Part shown: piece after piece, positions 34,712 through 43,633 of the stretch
Numbering within the stretch: position 1 is the first letter of the stretch
Layout: every line of letters starts with the position of its first letter
Source of the DNA: Flavobacteriales bacterium
Lineage (GTDB): Bacteria > Bacteroidota > Bacteroidia > Flavobacteriales_G > Salibacteraceae
Length of the DNA: 53,893 nt
NCBI GenBank assembly: GCA_018609045.1
Contig: JABAYK010000071.1
Coordinates: forward strand, 1-53,893
Direction: 5' to 3'
The notes under the pieces: generated by a model
The model's database searches: none
Seen by the model: only the letters and a program-made list of their open reading frames with translations
What the model was told of the DNA's origin: nothing
Position numbers and translations under genes: made by a program

Positions 34712-37159
34712 TTAATTTAAGATCCATTTAAAACCTAATCTTAATGATCTTGGCATACCTGGTCTTAAACCAAAAGGTCTGCGTGCCACTGCATAAGAGT
34801 TGTTAAAAACATTGTTTAAACCGATAAAAATTTTTGCCTGGTTCGAAACGAATATTTCGCTGCTCAAATCGCAAACAGCAAAACCTTTTACGGCATTTTG
34901 GTTGATTAACTGTTTGTTCGAAGCTATTGTATTTATTGAACTTGTGTAACTTATTTGGCCAATAATGTTAAAATAGTGGTTTTGAATTCCTGTGGTTACG
35001 TTTGCTGTATGCTGAGGGATATATGGCATCAAATCGCCACTAACAACAGTTGCCCAAGGTTCGAAACTGGAGTTGAAGCTGTTTTTAAAAGTTGCATTGG
35101 TAAACGTGTAAGCAGTCTGAAACGGAATACTCCAAGATTCGTTAATGAAAAATTGGTTTGCATACTCAAACTCAATACCTTGGGTTAAAGCTTCGCCAGC
35201 ATTAAAAAGGTTGTTGGTTCCTGTTCCGCCTGATGCAGAAAGGTCTGCACCCAATAAGTTGTTATAATCATTGTAAAAACCGACCAATTGAAGGTTACCT
35301 AAAATTCCTTTGTAACGATAACCACATTCATAATTGATTGAATTTTCTGCCTCAGTATTGGGTTGCGAACCTGGAGGTGAAAAACCCTTGTGAACTCCTG
35401 TAAAAATTATGTTTTTCGGGTTTAAATTATACATAATTGAGGCGCCAGGAATTATTTGGTTTACATGATTTTTAAAGGTAACTAAATTGGTTTCGTTTCT
35501 TATTACATCATTTTTTCCAAAGTCTTTTTTGGTGTAATTGATGTTTTCCATTCTCACGCCAGTTTTTAATACAAAACGTCCTATCTCAGCAGAGTATTCG
35601 CCAAAAGCGGATACTGCATTAGCCGATTCAATCAAATTACTCTGTGTTCCGGGTTCACCAATTTTTACCAAACTCAGTTGATTATTAAGCATGTCGTAAT
35701 CGTCTTCCCACTGAAATCTATCCATTGCATCTCTGTGTATTCTTCCTCCAATTGAAATTTTATTTTTTAGGTTTTCAAAGTTTTTCTCAATATTTAAGCG
35801 AGTTTGAATTCCTTCAGTGTAATAATCTCTATTGTTGGCTCTTACCCTTAAAGCTCCCCAGGTAGAGTTTAAACTTCCGTTTATTACATTAAATAGGTAG
35901 CTAATTTGTGGGTTATCTAAAATTGAGCTAATGCCAACTTTATTTCCTGTTGAATCTATTACTGCGTCTAGTTTGTACCAATTTCGGCTAAATTTAGTGC
36001 GATAGGCGGTTGTAACCATTTCGATGTTTTCTGAAAATGATATAAAGTGAGTTGCTGAAAAACTACTTTGGTTAGCATCCATATTGTCATTTGCACTTGC
36101 GGAATATCTAGAAAAAGGAGAAGCTTTGAAATCATAATCGGTTAAACCTAAATAAGTTTCGTTTGAGTTTTCATAGACCAAACTCCCTTTTAAGGTTAGC
36201 GATTGGTAAATTTTTGCTGTGGCTTTAGAATTGAATCTTAATTTACCTACATAGTCTTGCTTGTTGAAACCTGTGTTTTGGTTATTTGGCAGGGTTTTAA
36301 AACCATCTGAACTTAGTTGAAAAGTTTCAACCAAAAATGCAACTTGTCCAAAATTTTCGCCATAGTAAGCATGTAAATTTCGTGTGTTAAAACTGCCACC
36401 TATTAAATTTATTTGGGCTTTTTTTTCAGCAGGAAGCTGAGTAGAAACTAAGTTTATTGCTCCTCCTGTAGATTGCGGTCCAAAAGAAATTTGAGAGCTA
36501 CCTTTCATAACTTCAATAGATTCCATTCTGCCTGCAGTTGGAAAATAATAAGCCGCCGGAGAAGAGTAGGGGGCGGGAGCCATTAAAACTCCGTCTTCCA
36601 TAATGGTAATTTTCGAAGAGCGCTCAACTCCTGTGCCTCTTAAGCCAATGTTTGGTCTTAAACCAAATCCATCTTCTTCTTGCAAGTAAACACCCGGTAT
36701 AGTTCTTAATGCCCTATTAATATCTGTATAATTAAACTGCTCCATTTGTTTTGGCGAAATAAAACTTACACTGCCTGGGGTTTTAATAAGTTGATTTGAA
36801 TTTCCGACCAAACTTTGGGTTTCTACTACAACTTCATGTAAATTTTCTATATAGGAAGTTAGTTCGATTGTGAGATTTTTTTCATTTTCAGTTATTTCAA
36901 TTTCTTCGGTTTTGTTAATAAAACTAATTGATTGAATAGTGAGGGTATAGTTTCCGATCGGAAGAGATTCAAATTGAAATTTTCCCGATGAATTTGTTAA
37001 AACACCTTTCTTAAATTCTTTTGACTGTAAATAAACAGTGGCAAACTGAATTGGTGTTTTTTGATTTTTATCTATCAATAAACCTGAAAAAGTTTGTCCA
37101 ATTAGAATGTTACTTATTAGCAAAAAGCCAATAACAATGCTATTTTTATTTAGACTCAT
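34712..37159 (-). CDS. TonB-dependent receptor, FecA-like
   Basis: The 815-residue outer-membrane receptor has a signal peptide, a carboxypeptidase-like regulatory domain (about 22-105, FSGLLIDKNQKTPIQFATVYL), a plug domain (about 115-240) and a 22-strand barrel ending in the C-terminal GFKWILN. The plug sequence NIGLRGTGVERSSKITIMED followed by GVLMAPAP matches the FecA/Fe(III)-dicitrate group. It imports a chelate or small organic compound at the expense of proton motive force through TonB. A -7 box and a perfect palindrome lie upstream in the divergent gap. Ferric-siderophore uptake is likely; the ligand is not known. Confidence 0.88.
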   Translation of the reverse strand: MSLNKNSIVIGFLLISNILIGQTFSGLLIDKNQKTPIQFATVYLQSKEFKKGVLTNSSGKFQFESLPIGNYTLTIQSISFINKTEEIEITENEKNLTIELTSYIENLHEVVVETQSLVGNSNQLIKTPGSVSFISPKQMEQFNYTDINRALRTIPGVYLQEEDGFGLRPNIGLRGTGVERSSKITIMEDGVLMAPAPYSSPAAYYFPTAGRMESIEVMKGSSQISFGPQSTGGAINLVSTQLPAEKKAQINLIGGSFNTRNLHAYYGENFGQVAFLVETFQLSSDGFKTLPNNQNTGFNKQDYVGKLRFNSKATAKIYQSLTLKGSLVYENSNETYLGLTDYDFKASPFSRYSASANDNMDANQSSFSATHFISFSENIEMVTTAYRTKFSRNWYKLDAVIDSTGNKVGISSILDNPQISYLFNVINGSLNSTWGALRVRANNRDYYTEGIQTRLNIEKNFENLKNKISIGGRIHRDAMDRFQWEDDYDMLNNQLSLVKIGEPGTQSNLIESANAVSAFGEYSAEIGRFVLKTGVRMENINYTKKDFGKNDVIRNETNLVTFKNHVNQIIPGASIMYNLNPKNIIFTGVHKGFSPPGSQPNTEAENSINYECGYRYKGILGNLQLVGFYNDYNNLLGADLSASGGTGTNNLFNAGEALTQGIEFEYANQFFINESWSIPFQTAYTFTNATFKNSFNSSFEPWATVVSGDLMPYIPQHTANVTTGIQNHYFNIIGQISYTSSINTIASNKQLINQNAVKGFAVCDLSSEIFVSNQAKIFIGLNNVFNNSYAVARRPFGLRPGMPRSLRLGFKWILN

Positions 37160-37178
37160 TCTTAATAACTTTAAAATT

Positions 37179-37186
37179 CAAAAGTA
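37179..37186 (-). promoter_or_regulatory. -7 promoter element for the FecA-like receptor
   Basis: The reverse strand carries TACTTTTG, an exact TAnnTTTG match, 20 bases before the receptor ATG and 22 bases from the palindrome at 37209-37226. Confidence 0.5.
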
Positions 37187-37208
37187 GTTTCACAAAAAAG
37201 TGCCTCCT

Positions 37209-37226
37209 ATACCTAACCATAGGTAT
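37209..37226. promoter_or_regulatory. Palindromic operator candidate between receptor and oxygenase
   Basis: ATACCTA and TAGGTAT form perfect seven-base arms around ACCA. Relative to the receptor's -7 box the palindrome sits at roughly -30 to -45, where a repressor or activator would bind. It could serve the receptor, the divergent oxygenase, or both. The regulator is unknown. Confidence 0.5.
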
Positions 37227-37268
37227 TTTTAAATAAAAATTAGCATAATTTTCCACCGATTTTGTGAA

Positions 37269-37889
37269 TTGAATAAGAATAGCCTTTTTGCAGATTCTCT
37301 TTCGGAAAGAGGGTTTGCTGTTTCAGATAATTTTTTTACTAAAAATGAATTGAGAGGATTTTACAAAGCTTTGGAACAGTCATTAATAGAAGATGATTTT
37401 AAACAAGCAGGAATTGGTACTGGGGCCGATTTCCAGAAAAATAAATCGATACGCGGAGATAAAATTGTTTGGATTGGTGAAAATAATTATGATGGATTGC
37501 TAGATTCCTGGCATAAGTTTATCAAAGAATTATGCGATTATTTAAACTTTAACTTATTTGTTGGAATAAGAGATAAAGAATTTCATTTTGCGTTTTACCC
37601 AAAAGGCGCCTTCTACGAAAAGCATATTGATCAATTTAAAGGCAGAAATAACAGGTTGATTTCGTGTGTTTTGTATTTAAATGAAAGATGGCAACCTGGC
37701 GATGGAGGAGAGTTGGTTTTGTATTTAGGTAATGGCGAAAAAGAAGTTATAGCTCCTACATTTGGAAAAATTGTTTGCTTTAGAAGCGAACTTTTTGAGC
37801 ACGAAGTTTTAATTACCAATTCAGGCAGGTACAGTATTACAGGTTGGTTATTGAATTATCCGAAAGGGTTAGGATTTTTGGGGTATTAA
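37269..37889 (+). CDS. 2-oxoglutarate/Fe(II)-dependent oxygenase (prolyl 4-hydroxylase type)
   Basis: The 206-residue protein has the double-stranded beta-helix of the 2OG-Fe(II) oxygenases. The metal triad is H119 and D121 in FYEKHIDQFKGR and H178 in SELFEHEVLI; R187 in NSGRYSITGW binds the 2-oxoglutarate carboxylate. It couples substrate hydroxylation to 2-oxoglutarate decarboxylation. The start is TTG: the frame is closed at 37230-37232 and there is no ATG anywhere in it, so the protein has no internal methionine. It is divergent from the iron-type TonB receptor with a palindrome between them. The substrate, protein or small molecule, is unknown. Confidence 0.82.
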   Translation: MNKNSLFADSLSERGFAVSDNFFTKNELRGFYKALEQSLIEDDFKQAGIGTGADFQKNKSIRGDKIVWIGENNYDGLLDSWHKFIKELCDYLNFNLFVGIRDKEFHFAFYPKGAFYEKHIDQFKGRNNRLISCVLYLNERWQPGDGGELVLYLGNGEKEVIAPTFGKIVCFRSELFEHEVLITNSGRYSITGWLLNYPKGLGFLGY

Positions 37890-37908
37890 TTACACCAAGG
37901 TTCATGCT

Positions 37909-37916
37909 TACTTTTG
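37909..37916 (+). promoter_or_regulatory. -7 promoter element directly before the Omp85-like gene
   Basis: TACTTTTG, an exact TAnnTTTG match, ends only four bases before the GTG at 37921. Transcription would begin at or beside the start codon, giving a leaderless or nearly leaderless mRNA. Confidence 0.5.
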
Positions 37917-37920
37917 CGTT

Positions 37921-39042
37921 GTGAAAATCCTCGTAAAAATTTTTCTGCCTGTTTTTTTTGTCATTTCCTTGAGTGCACAACAAAAAAACAATGATTTACT
38001 GGGCAACTTTTTAGAAGAAAAAAACAAACGGACAATTGTAGTTCCTTCAGTTTATTACTTGCCAGAAACCAACTGGTATTTTGGTTTAGCAGGATTCTCA
38101 TATTTTAAATTTAATAAAAATAAGGAGGGTGGAAACGATACAATTACTCGACCATCGCAAATAAGAATGGCATTGGGTTATACCCTCAATAAACAAATAG
38201 TTTTTTGGCTGCCTGCCGAAGTTTTTTTTAAAGAAAATAAATACAGGCTTTTGGCGGAACTTGGGTTTTACCGGTGGCCCTATTTTTTTAATGGTATAGG
38301 AAATAATATTGAAACTTCTTACGAAGAAAATTACCGAGCCTCATTTCCTAGAGCGCGATTGGCTTTTCAAAAAAGATTGGGCAAAAGCATTTACTTAGGA
38401 CCAAAATATTGGTTTCAATATTTAAAAATGAACGAGGTTGAGCCTGGCGGAAAGTTTGAAAATGGTTTAGTACCAGGCGGAAATGGTGGGGTTAACTCGG
38501 GTTTTGGAGTTTCGTTTTTGTATGATACCAGAAATAGTGTATTTGCCTCTACCCAAGGTTGGTATGCCGAATATTCTAATTTATTTAATCAAACTGTTTT
38601 TGGTAGTGACTTTGTTTTTAATACCCATATTTTAGATGTAAGAAAATACGTAAATATTAAGGCAAACCATATAGTGGCCTTGCAAGCCTATGGCAAATTT
38701 AATTTTGGCGATGTGCCTTTTAACCAAATGAGCTTAATGGGCGGGCCTTTTAGAATGAGAGGTTATAGAGAAGGCAGATTTAGAGATAAACACATTGCTT
38801 TGATGCAATTGGAATACAGGTCTCCATTAGTTTACAGAACCGGATTAACAGTTTTTGGTGCTTATGGAATTGTTGGTAATAAACCTCAAAACTTAATTTT
38901 TAAAAACGGAAAAACATCCATTGGTTGTGGATTAAGGTTTTCTTTAGATGAAAAAGACAGAATGCATATTCGTTTTGACTATGCTTGGGGCGAAGGAAAA
39001 GAAAATAGGTTTGGCTACTTTACAATTGGCGAAAGCTTTTAA
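37921..39042 (+). CDS. Omp85/BamA-like outer-membrane barrel without POTRA domains
   Basis: The 373-residue protein has a signal peptide (cleavage near SLSAQ, residue 20) and then a beta-barrel. The bacterial-surface-antigen signature is present: GFGVSFLYDTRNSVFASTQG and GPFRMRGYREGRFRDK, where MRGY (279-282) corresponds to the conserved VRGY loop of Omp85 proteins. There is no room for N-terminal POTRA domains, so it is not BamA itself; short members act as transporters or patatin-type partners elsewhere. Start is GTG with an adjacent -7 box. Its stop abuts the stop of the convergent next gene. Confidence 0.82.
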   Translation: MKILVKIFLPVFFVISLSAQQKNNDLLGNFLEEKNKRTIVVPSVYYLPETNWYFGLAGFSYFKFNKNKEGGNDTITRPSQIRMALGYTLNKQIVFWLPAEVFFKENKYRLLAELGFYRWPYFFNGIGNNIETSYEENYRASFPRARLAFQKRLGKSIYLGPKYWFQYLKMNEVEPGGKFENGLVPGGNGGVNSGFGVSFLYDTRNSVFASTQGWYAEYSNLFNQTVFGSDFVFNTHILDVRKYVNIKANHIVALQAYGKFNFGDVPFNQMSLMGGPFRMRGYREGRFRDKHIALMQLEYRSPLVYRTGLTVFGAYGIVGNKPQNLIFKNGKTSIGCGLRFSLDEKDRMHIRFDYAWGEGKENRFGYFTIGESF

Positions 39043-39612
39043 TTAAATACTTAACCTTTTAAATACTTGGCTTTCTACCTTACTGAATAAATTATAAGGT
39101 TGGGCAGTTCTCCAGGCCATATCATTTAGTTTTCCGCCTGAAACAAAATATTGGTCAAGATTTTCTTCGGCAAAATCATCTAATACATGTTCTCTAAAAT
39201 TTAACATGGCAATCCAGCCATCTTCTATATCATCAAACCACTCTTCGTAGTAACTATCATCTGAACTATGAAAGTTTAAAACGTTTTCGCCAATTATGAT
39301 GAACTTGTTTATGCCTTCATCAATTAAATGATCAATAATATTTCTTTTAAAGGTCATTATATCATTGTACAATGTATTATTCCATTCGCCAATTAACTCA
39401 ATAATGCAGTAACCTTCGTCGTACTCTGTGAAAAGCAATTTCATGAAAAGTGTTGTTGAATCTATGCTATCCCATTGAGGATGAATGTAATGGTCATAAA
39501 TTCGGTCAGAAAATTCAAACTCGCTGTATTCTCTTCCGAAAAATGGAGAACGAGGGTCTTCTTCTGCGCAATATTGGTTTCGCCAAGCGTAATATGGTTC
39601 TAAACTATGCAT
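39043..39612 (-). CDS. Hypothetical acidic protein
   Basis: The 189-residue protein is not recognised. It is soluble and strongly acidic, rich in aromatic residues and aspartate/glutamate (SSDDSYYEEWFDDIEDGW, DDFAEENLDQYF), with no signal peptide or membrane segment. The central part LFTEYDEGYCIIELIGEWN and NKFIIIGENVLNF looks like an alpha/beta domain. The ATG directly follows the pepE stop with no gap, so it is expressed with pepE and probably the TonB receptor upstream. Codon use and composition are like the neighbours. Function unknown. Confidence 0.7.
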   Translation of the reverse strand: MHSLEPYYAWRNQYCAEEDPRSPFFGREYSEFEFSDRIYDHYIHPQWDSIDSTTLFMKLLFTEYDEGYCIIELIGEWNNTLYNDIMTFKRNIIDHLIDEGINKFIIIGENVLNFHSSDDSYYEEWFDDIEDGWIAMLNFREHVLDDFAEENLDQYFVSGGKLNDMAWRTAQPYNLFSKVESQVFKRLSI

Positions 39613-40317
39613 TTACAACAAGTAACTAAGGTTTGAATTTGGTTCAACAAACTTTGGTTCGTTTCCATAAAGGAACAACTTAGCCGATGAATTTCCTATG
39701 AAAGTCAAATTATTTTTTTCAACACGCAATAAACAAGCTTCGGGCAAACCTAATACGGCTGTTTTTTGATTGGCGGCAATAAACTCTTCAATACGTTGAT
39801 CTCTAGTTTCGCCTCCATGTCCATCAATGGTTTTGTTGGTATAATGAGGATTTATTTGAAAGTTTATCAATCCTAATCCATCAAAACTTTTTGGCTCTAC
39901 AATTGGCATATCGTTAGATGTTTTTAAACTAGGACAAGCTATGTTTGAGCCTGCACTCCATCCGGCAAACGGAGTTCCATTTTCGGCTTTTTGTTTTATT
40001 ATTTCCATCAAACCTAAGTGGTGCATTTGCTGAAAAAGATAAAATGTATTTCCTCCTCCTACAGCAAAAGCTTCTGCATTTTTTGCAGCTTCTTGCATAT
40101 TTTCAAACTGATGCACAGAAACAACCTTTTTATTAAATTTTGAAAAGGCTTTTTTTACAGCATCCTCATATTTATCGTAACCTAAAGCAAAGCCTGCAAA
40201 GGGAATAAACAAAACCTCATTTACGCCTTCGTAGAACTTGGCTAAATGCTCTTGCGGCCAACCTAAATATGGCTCACCAAAATTTGTTGAATTACTTAAA
40301 AGAAGAAGATTTTTCAT
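39613..40317 (-). CDS. pepE: Peptidase E (alpha-aspartyl dipeptidase, family S51)
   Basis: The 234-residue cytoplasmic serine peptidase cleaves dipeptides with N-terminal aspartate. The nucleophile S121 lies in the elbow AGWSAGSNIACPS; D137 (TSNDMPI) and H159 (INPHYTN) complete a triad as in Salmonella PepE. The N-terminus NLLLLSNSTNFGEPYLGW and AFAVGGGNTFYLFQ also match. Length is typical. It starts nine bases after a TonB receptor gene, which may link uptake and cleavage of peptides; this is inference. Confidence 0.93.
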   Translation of the reverse strand: MKNLLLLSNSTNFGEPYLGWPQEHLAKFYEGVNEVLFIPFAGFALGYDKYEDAVKKAFSKFNKKVVSVHQFENMQEAAKNAEAFAVGGGNTFYLFQQMHHLGLMEIIKQKAENGTPFAGWSAGSNIACPSLKTSNDMPIVEPKSFDGLGLINFQINPHYTNKTIDGHGGETRDQRIEEFIAANQKTAVLGLPEACLLRVEKNNLTFIGNSSAKLFLYGNEPKFVEPNSNLSYLL

Positions 40318-40326
40318 GTTGTAAAG

Positions 40327-42873
40327 TTAAAAGCGTGCTATGAGCTTAATATTGACTTGCCGATTTGTGAGGTAATTCGGAATAGCGTATTGCCTATTGG
40401 TTACGTCTCTTATCCACAAATAAGAAATGGTATTGTTTACTTGCAGAAGGTTAAAAACTTCAATGCCTAACGATAAAGATTCCATGGAATTTAGAGCTCT
40501 GCCTGGTTTTCTTTCTCTTTCGGGCTTTAAAATTTGGTAAGATCCTCCAATATCTACTCTTCGGTAAGGAGGAATTCTAAGTGTGTCTTTATATCTTTCG
40601 TAAGAAGGTGGACCAAAAGGTAAACCTGTTCCAAAAAGTATGTTGAGGTTCATTTTTACTGATGGAATTCGAGGAAGATAATCTTGGAAAAACAAACCAA
40701 ATGTTACCCTTTGGTCTGTTGGGCGGGGAACTGCTCCAGGAAAAAATGTTGCGCTATCTGTTACAACATTGTTTTGGGTAAAACCATTGATGATGAGATC
40801 GCCATCGCTGTTATAATATTCTGTAAAAGAATCGTTTGCAACATCTTCTTTGGTTTGCATTACCGAAATACTGGCCCAAGATTCAACGCCTTTTACAAAC
40901 TCCCCATTTATTTTTAAATCGATACCTGTTGCGCAACCTGATGCATTATTCTCTGCATAATACCTTAACCTTACATTGTCAATTTCATAGGGAATCAAAT
41001 TCTTTAATTGCTTGTAATATATTTCAGAAATAAACTTGAAAGGTCTTCCCCAAGCTTTAAAATTATAGTCAGAACCTAGTACATAATGAATGGAAGTTTG
41101 GGCTTTGATATTTTGATTAACATTTCCATTTAAATCCCTCATTTCACGATAAAATGCTGGTTGTTGGTAATAACCCCAGGAAGCCCTGAAAACAAAATCT
41201 TTGTTCCAATTTGGTTTAAACGATAAGTTGGCTCGAGGACTTAAAAGAAATTGGTTGTTAAAATCCCAATAATTAAATCTTGCGCCTAAATTTAAATTGA
41301 ATTGTGATGTATCTAAATCAAAGGCATTTTCCCATTGAAAGTATCCCATTACTCTATTCGATTGAATTCGGTTTTCAGCTTTAATTGAAGTTCTTAAATT
41401 AAGTTCGTCTCTAGGACTAACAGGAATAGGTCTTAAAGAATCTATTGGTGAAGTGCCCCAAAAGGCAGGAGGTGTTTGCGGAACACTATAGCCTGCAGAG
41501 TCAACATATTCCCATTCGTTTAACCTATCCCAAATATCTTCATGTTGTATTTTTAATCCCCATTGTAATGTTTTTGAATCATCATAAAACCAACCTCTAT
41601 GTTCTGCGGTTGAAACCCAAGCATCTAAATAGTTTCGGGCATGGTTAATAAAACCTCCAACTCCTCTGTTAAAAGCAACATCGCCAAACTCTTGGCTTCC
41701 TAAATCACGTTCTAGTTCATCTAATCTGTAAGCTCCTTCAATATCAAAAGTTTCAGTTTCTAAAGCCCTGTAAGTTGAGGCAATAAATTTTAATTTGGTG
41801 TTCACATTTGGTTTAAGGTTTAGAGAAAATGCGCCAGTGTAAGTTTCATACTCATCAACCTCTTGCCCAGCAAAATATACACTCAAACGCAAGGCCTGGT
41901 TTATAGTTCCAAAATCACTTTGTCTGTCTTGTGGAATAAATTGGTATTTATTTCGAGTAACGTTTCCTAAAAAGTCTAATTGAATTTTTTCGGTAATATC
42001 AAAAGTTAAATATGTTTGGTAATCTAGAAAAGAAGGACGGTAATCTCCATCAGTATCGAGAGAATTTAAAATGTATTGGTTGCTTCGGTATCTAATTCCA
42101 TGTATTTGGGTAAAACGATGGTCTTTAGATGCATCCTCAATAGAAATTGAGCCACCCAATAAACTAGCAGTAATTGAGCCTCCAAATGATGTTGGTTCTT
42201 TGTATTTAATATCTAAAACCGACGACATTTTGTCTCCATAACGAGCAGCAAAACCTCCTGCTGAAAATTCTACAGCCTCAACTAAATCTGAGTTTACAAA
42301 ACTTAAACCTTCTTGTTGGCCAGAGCGAACTAAAAATGGTCTGTAGATTAAAATATCGTTTACATAAATAAGGTTTTCATCAAAGTTTCCTCCTCTTACA
42401 GAGTATTGAGAACTTAATTCGTTGTTAGAAACTACGCCAGGTTGCGAGAACAAAACCGCTTCAAAATTTCCTCCAGCTGATGGAATAGAACTGATCAATT
42501 TTGGATCAATTCTTACCATAGTTGAATTGCGTGATGTTTCTTCTTCAATTACAAACTCCTGAATATTGGTAGAAGTTTGTTTCATGTATGGGTTTATGTT
42601 TCTTACTTCGGCAGGAAACAATTTTAAATCATACTCAAGTTTTAAGTATCCTAAATAAGAAAAACCAAGTTTTATGTTTTTATCTGCTGGCACTTTTATG
42701 GTATAATTTCCATCTCTATCAGAGCTGGTTCCACCTGGTAATCCTATAACAGAAATATTTACCGCTTCTAGAGGTTTGTTTTTATCGTCTCTAACAGTGC
42801 CTTTTACATAGGCTTCTTGCCCAAATATTAATTGGCTAAAAATTAAAAAAGTAAAAAATAGTAGTACCCGCAT
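40327..42873 (-). CDS. TonB-dependent receptor with carboxypeptidase-like regulatory domain
   Basis: The protein has a signal peptide, an N-terminal regulatory domain of the CarboxypepD_reg-like type (EAYVKGTVRDDKNKPLEAVN), a plug (FEAVLFSQPGVVSNNELSSQ followed by YSVRGGNFDENLIYVNDIL) and a large barrel ending KLIARF. The ATG at 42873 gives 848 residues; a TTG four codons upstream is less likely. A near-match -7 element (GATATTTG, 42890-42883 on the reverse strand) ends nine bases before that ATG, so the leader is very short. The ligand is unknown; downstream peptidase E makes peptides one possibility. Confidence 0.88.
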   Translation of the reverse strand: MRVLLFFTFLIFSQLIFGQEAYVKGTVRDDKNKPLEAVNISVIGLPGGTSSDRDGNYTIKVPADKNIKLGFSYLGYLKLEYDLKLFPAEVRNINPYMKQTSTNIQEFVIEEETSRNSTMVRIDPKLISSIPSAGGNFEAVLFSQPGVVSNNELSSQYSVRGGNFDENLIYVNDILIYRPFLVRSGQQEGLSFVNSDLVEAVEFSAGGFAARYGDKMSSVLDIKYKEPTSFGGSITASLLGGSISIEDASKDHRFTQIHGIRYRSNQYILNSLDTDGDYRPSFLDYQTYLTFDITEKIQLDFLGNVTRNKYQFIPQDRQSDFGTINQALRLSVYFAGQEVDEYETYTGAFSLNLKPNVNTKLKFIASTYRALETETFDIEGAYRLDELERDLGSQEFGDVAFNRGVGGFINHARNYLDAWVSTAEHRGWFYDDSKTLQWGLKIQHEDIWDRLNEWEYVDSAGYSVPQTPPAFWGTSPIDSLRPIPVSPRDELNLRTSIKAENRIQSNRVMGYFQWENAFDLDTSQFNLNLGARFNYWDFNNQFLLSPRANLSFKPNWNKDFVFRASWGYYQQPAFYREMRDLNGNVNQNIKAQTSIHYVLGSDYNFKAWGRPFKFISEIYYKQLKNLIPYEIDNVRLRYYAENNASGCATGIDLKINGEFVKGVESWASISVMQTKEDVANDSFTEYYNSDGDLIINGFTQNNVVTDSATFFPGAVPRPTDQRVTFGLFFQDYLPRIPSVKMNLNILFGTGLPFGPPSYERYKDTLRIPPYRRVDIGGSYQILKPERERKPGRALNSMESLSLGIEVFNLLQVNNTISYLWIRDVTNRQYAIPNYLTNRQVNIKLIARF

Positions 42874-42924
42874 TAAAGGTTGCAAATATCAAAAAACAAA
42901 CGGGCTGAAGAATTATTGTGTTAG

Positions 42925-43557
42925 CTATTTTTCTTGTTTGAAATCTCCATCTTTCCAAGCTTGAATAAATTTTGCCCAAGCAAGTGGATTTAGAATGTTT
43001 AGTGGAGGTGCTTGGCCAGAGTAATAAATTCTAGTTTGGTACTCTTGCATTTGGTATTTAAAGTTTCCAGAAGGCCCCATTGGCATTGATGCCATTAATG
43101 CTTCCATAGTTCTTGGATCAAGATTTTTTTGAGCTCTAGCTAAATCATCATCAGGTACATAAGCATTAAGAAATGCCTGCTTAAATTGCTCTTTGGTAGG
43201 CCAAGGATAAACAGTAGCTTCAGGCAAAACAATAGTATCTGGTTGTAAAAGCTGGATAATAGAGTACCTAAAAGAAGGCAAAGTATCTGGTATGATAAAC
43301 TGAGCATCTTTATATCCAATGCTGCTAAAAAGGATGGTATCATTTACTTCTGCAACAAAAGAAAAATACCCGTAATAATCGCTAATTGTGCCACGATGCG
43401 TATTCTGAATCATGATAGAAGTAAAGGAAATAGGTTCTAAATCGTCTCCTGAAACAACTACTCCAGAAAATTGAATTAGGGTTTTCTCTTTATCCTGACC
43501 ATAACTAGCAAATGAGACAAGTATTAATACAAATAAGCCAAACTGCTTTAAATTCAT
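42925..43557 (-). CDS. Carboxypeptidase-like regulatory domain protein
   Basis: The 210-residue secreted protein has a signal peptide (cleavage near SFASYGQ) and one beta-sandwich of the CarboxypepD_reg-like family (IQFSGVVVSGDDLEPISFTS followed by IMIQNTHRGTISDYYGYFSF). The last 90 residues are predicted helical and form no known domain (PWPTKEQFKQAFLNAY, AWAKFIQAWKDGDF). This stand-alone form is common in Bacteroidota near TonB receptors and envelope peptidases. A -7-like TATCTTTC lies eight bases upstream of the ATG. It may be a periplasmic adaptor; function unknown. Confidence 0.8.
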   Translation of the reverse strand: MNLKQFGLFVLILVSFASYGQDKEKTLIQFSGVVVSGDDLEPISFTSIMIQNTHRGTISDYYGYFSFVAEVNDTILFSSIGYKDAQFIIPDTLPSFRYSIIQLLQPDTIVLPEATVYPWPTKEQFKQAFLNAYVPDDDLARAQKNLDPRTMEALMASMPMGPSGNFKYQMQEYQTRIYYSGQAPPLNILNPLAWAKFIQAWKDGDFKQEK

Positions 43558-43633
43558 AGATGGTGAAAGATAATTAATAAACTACAAACTTCAGCAATTG
43601 TTGTTACGTTAAAAAATACATTAACAAAAATTA

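Noticed and set aside
40684..41033. Two overlapping frames antisense to the TonB receptor
   Set aside because: They lie inside a conserved barrel-coding region and have no domain or signal.
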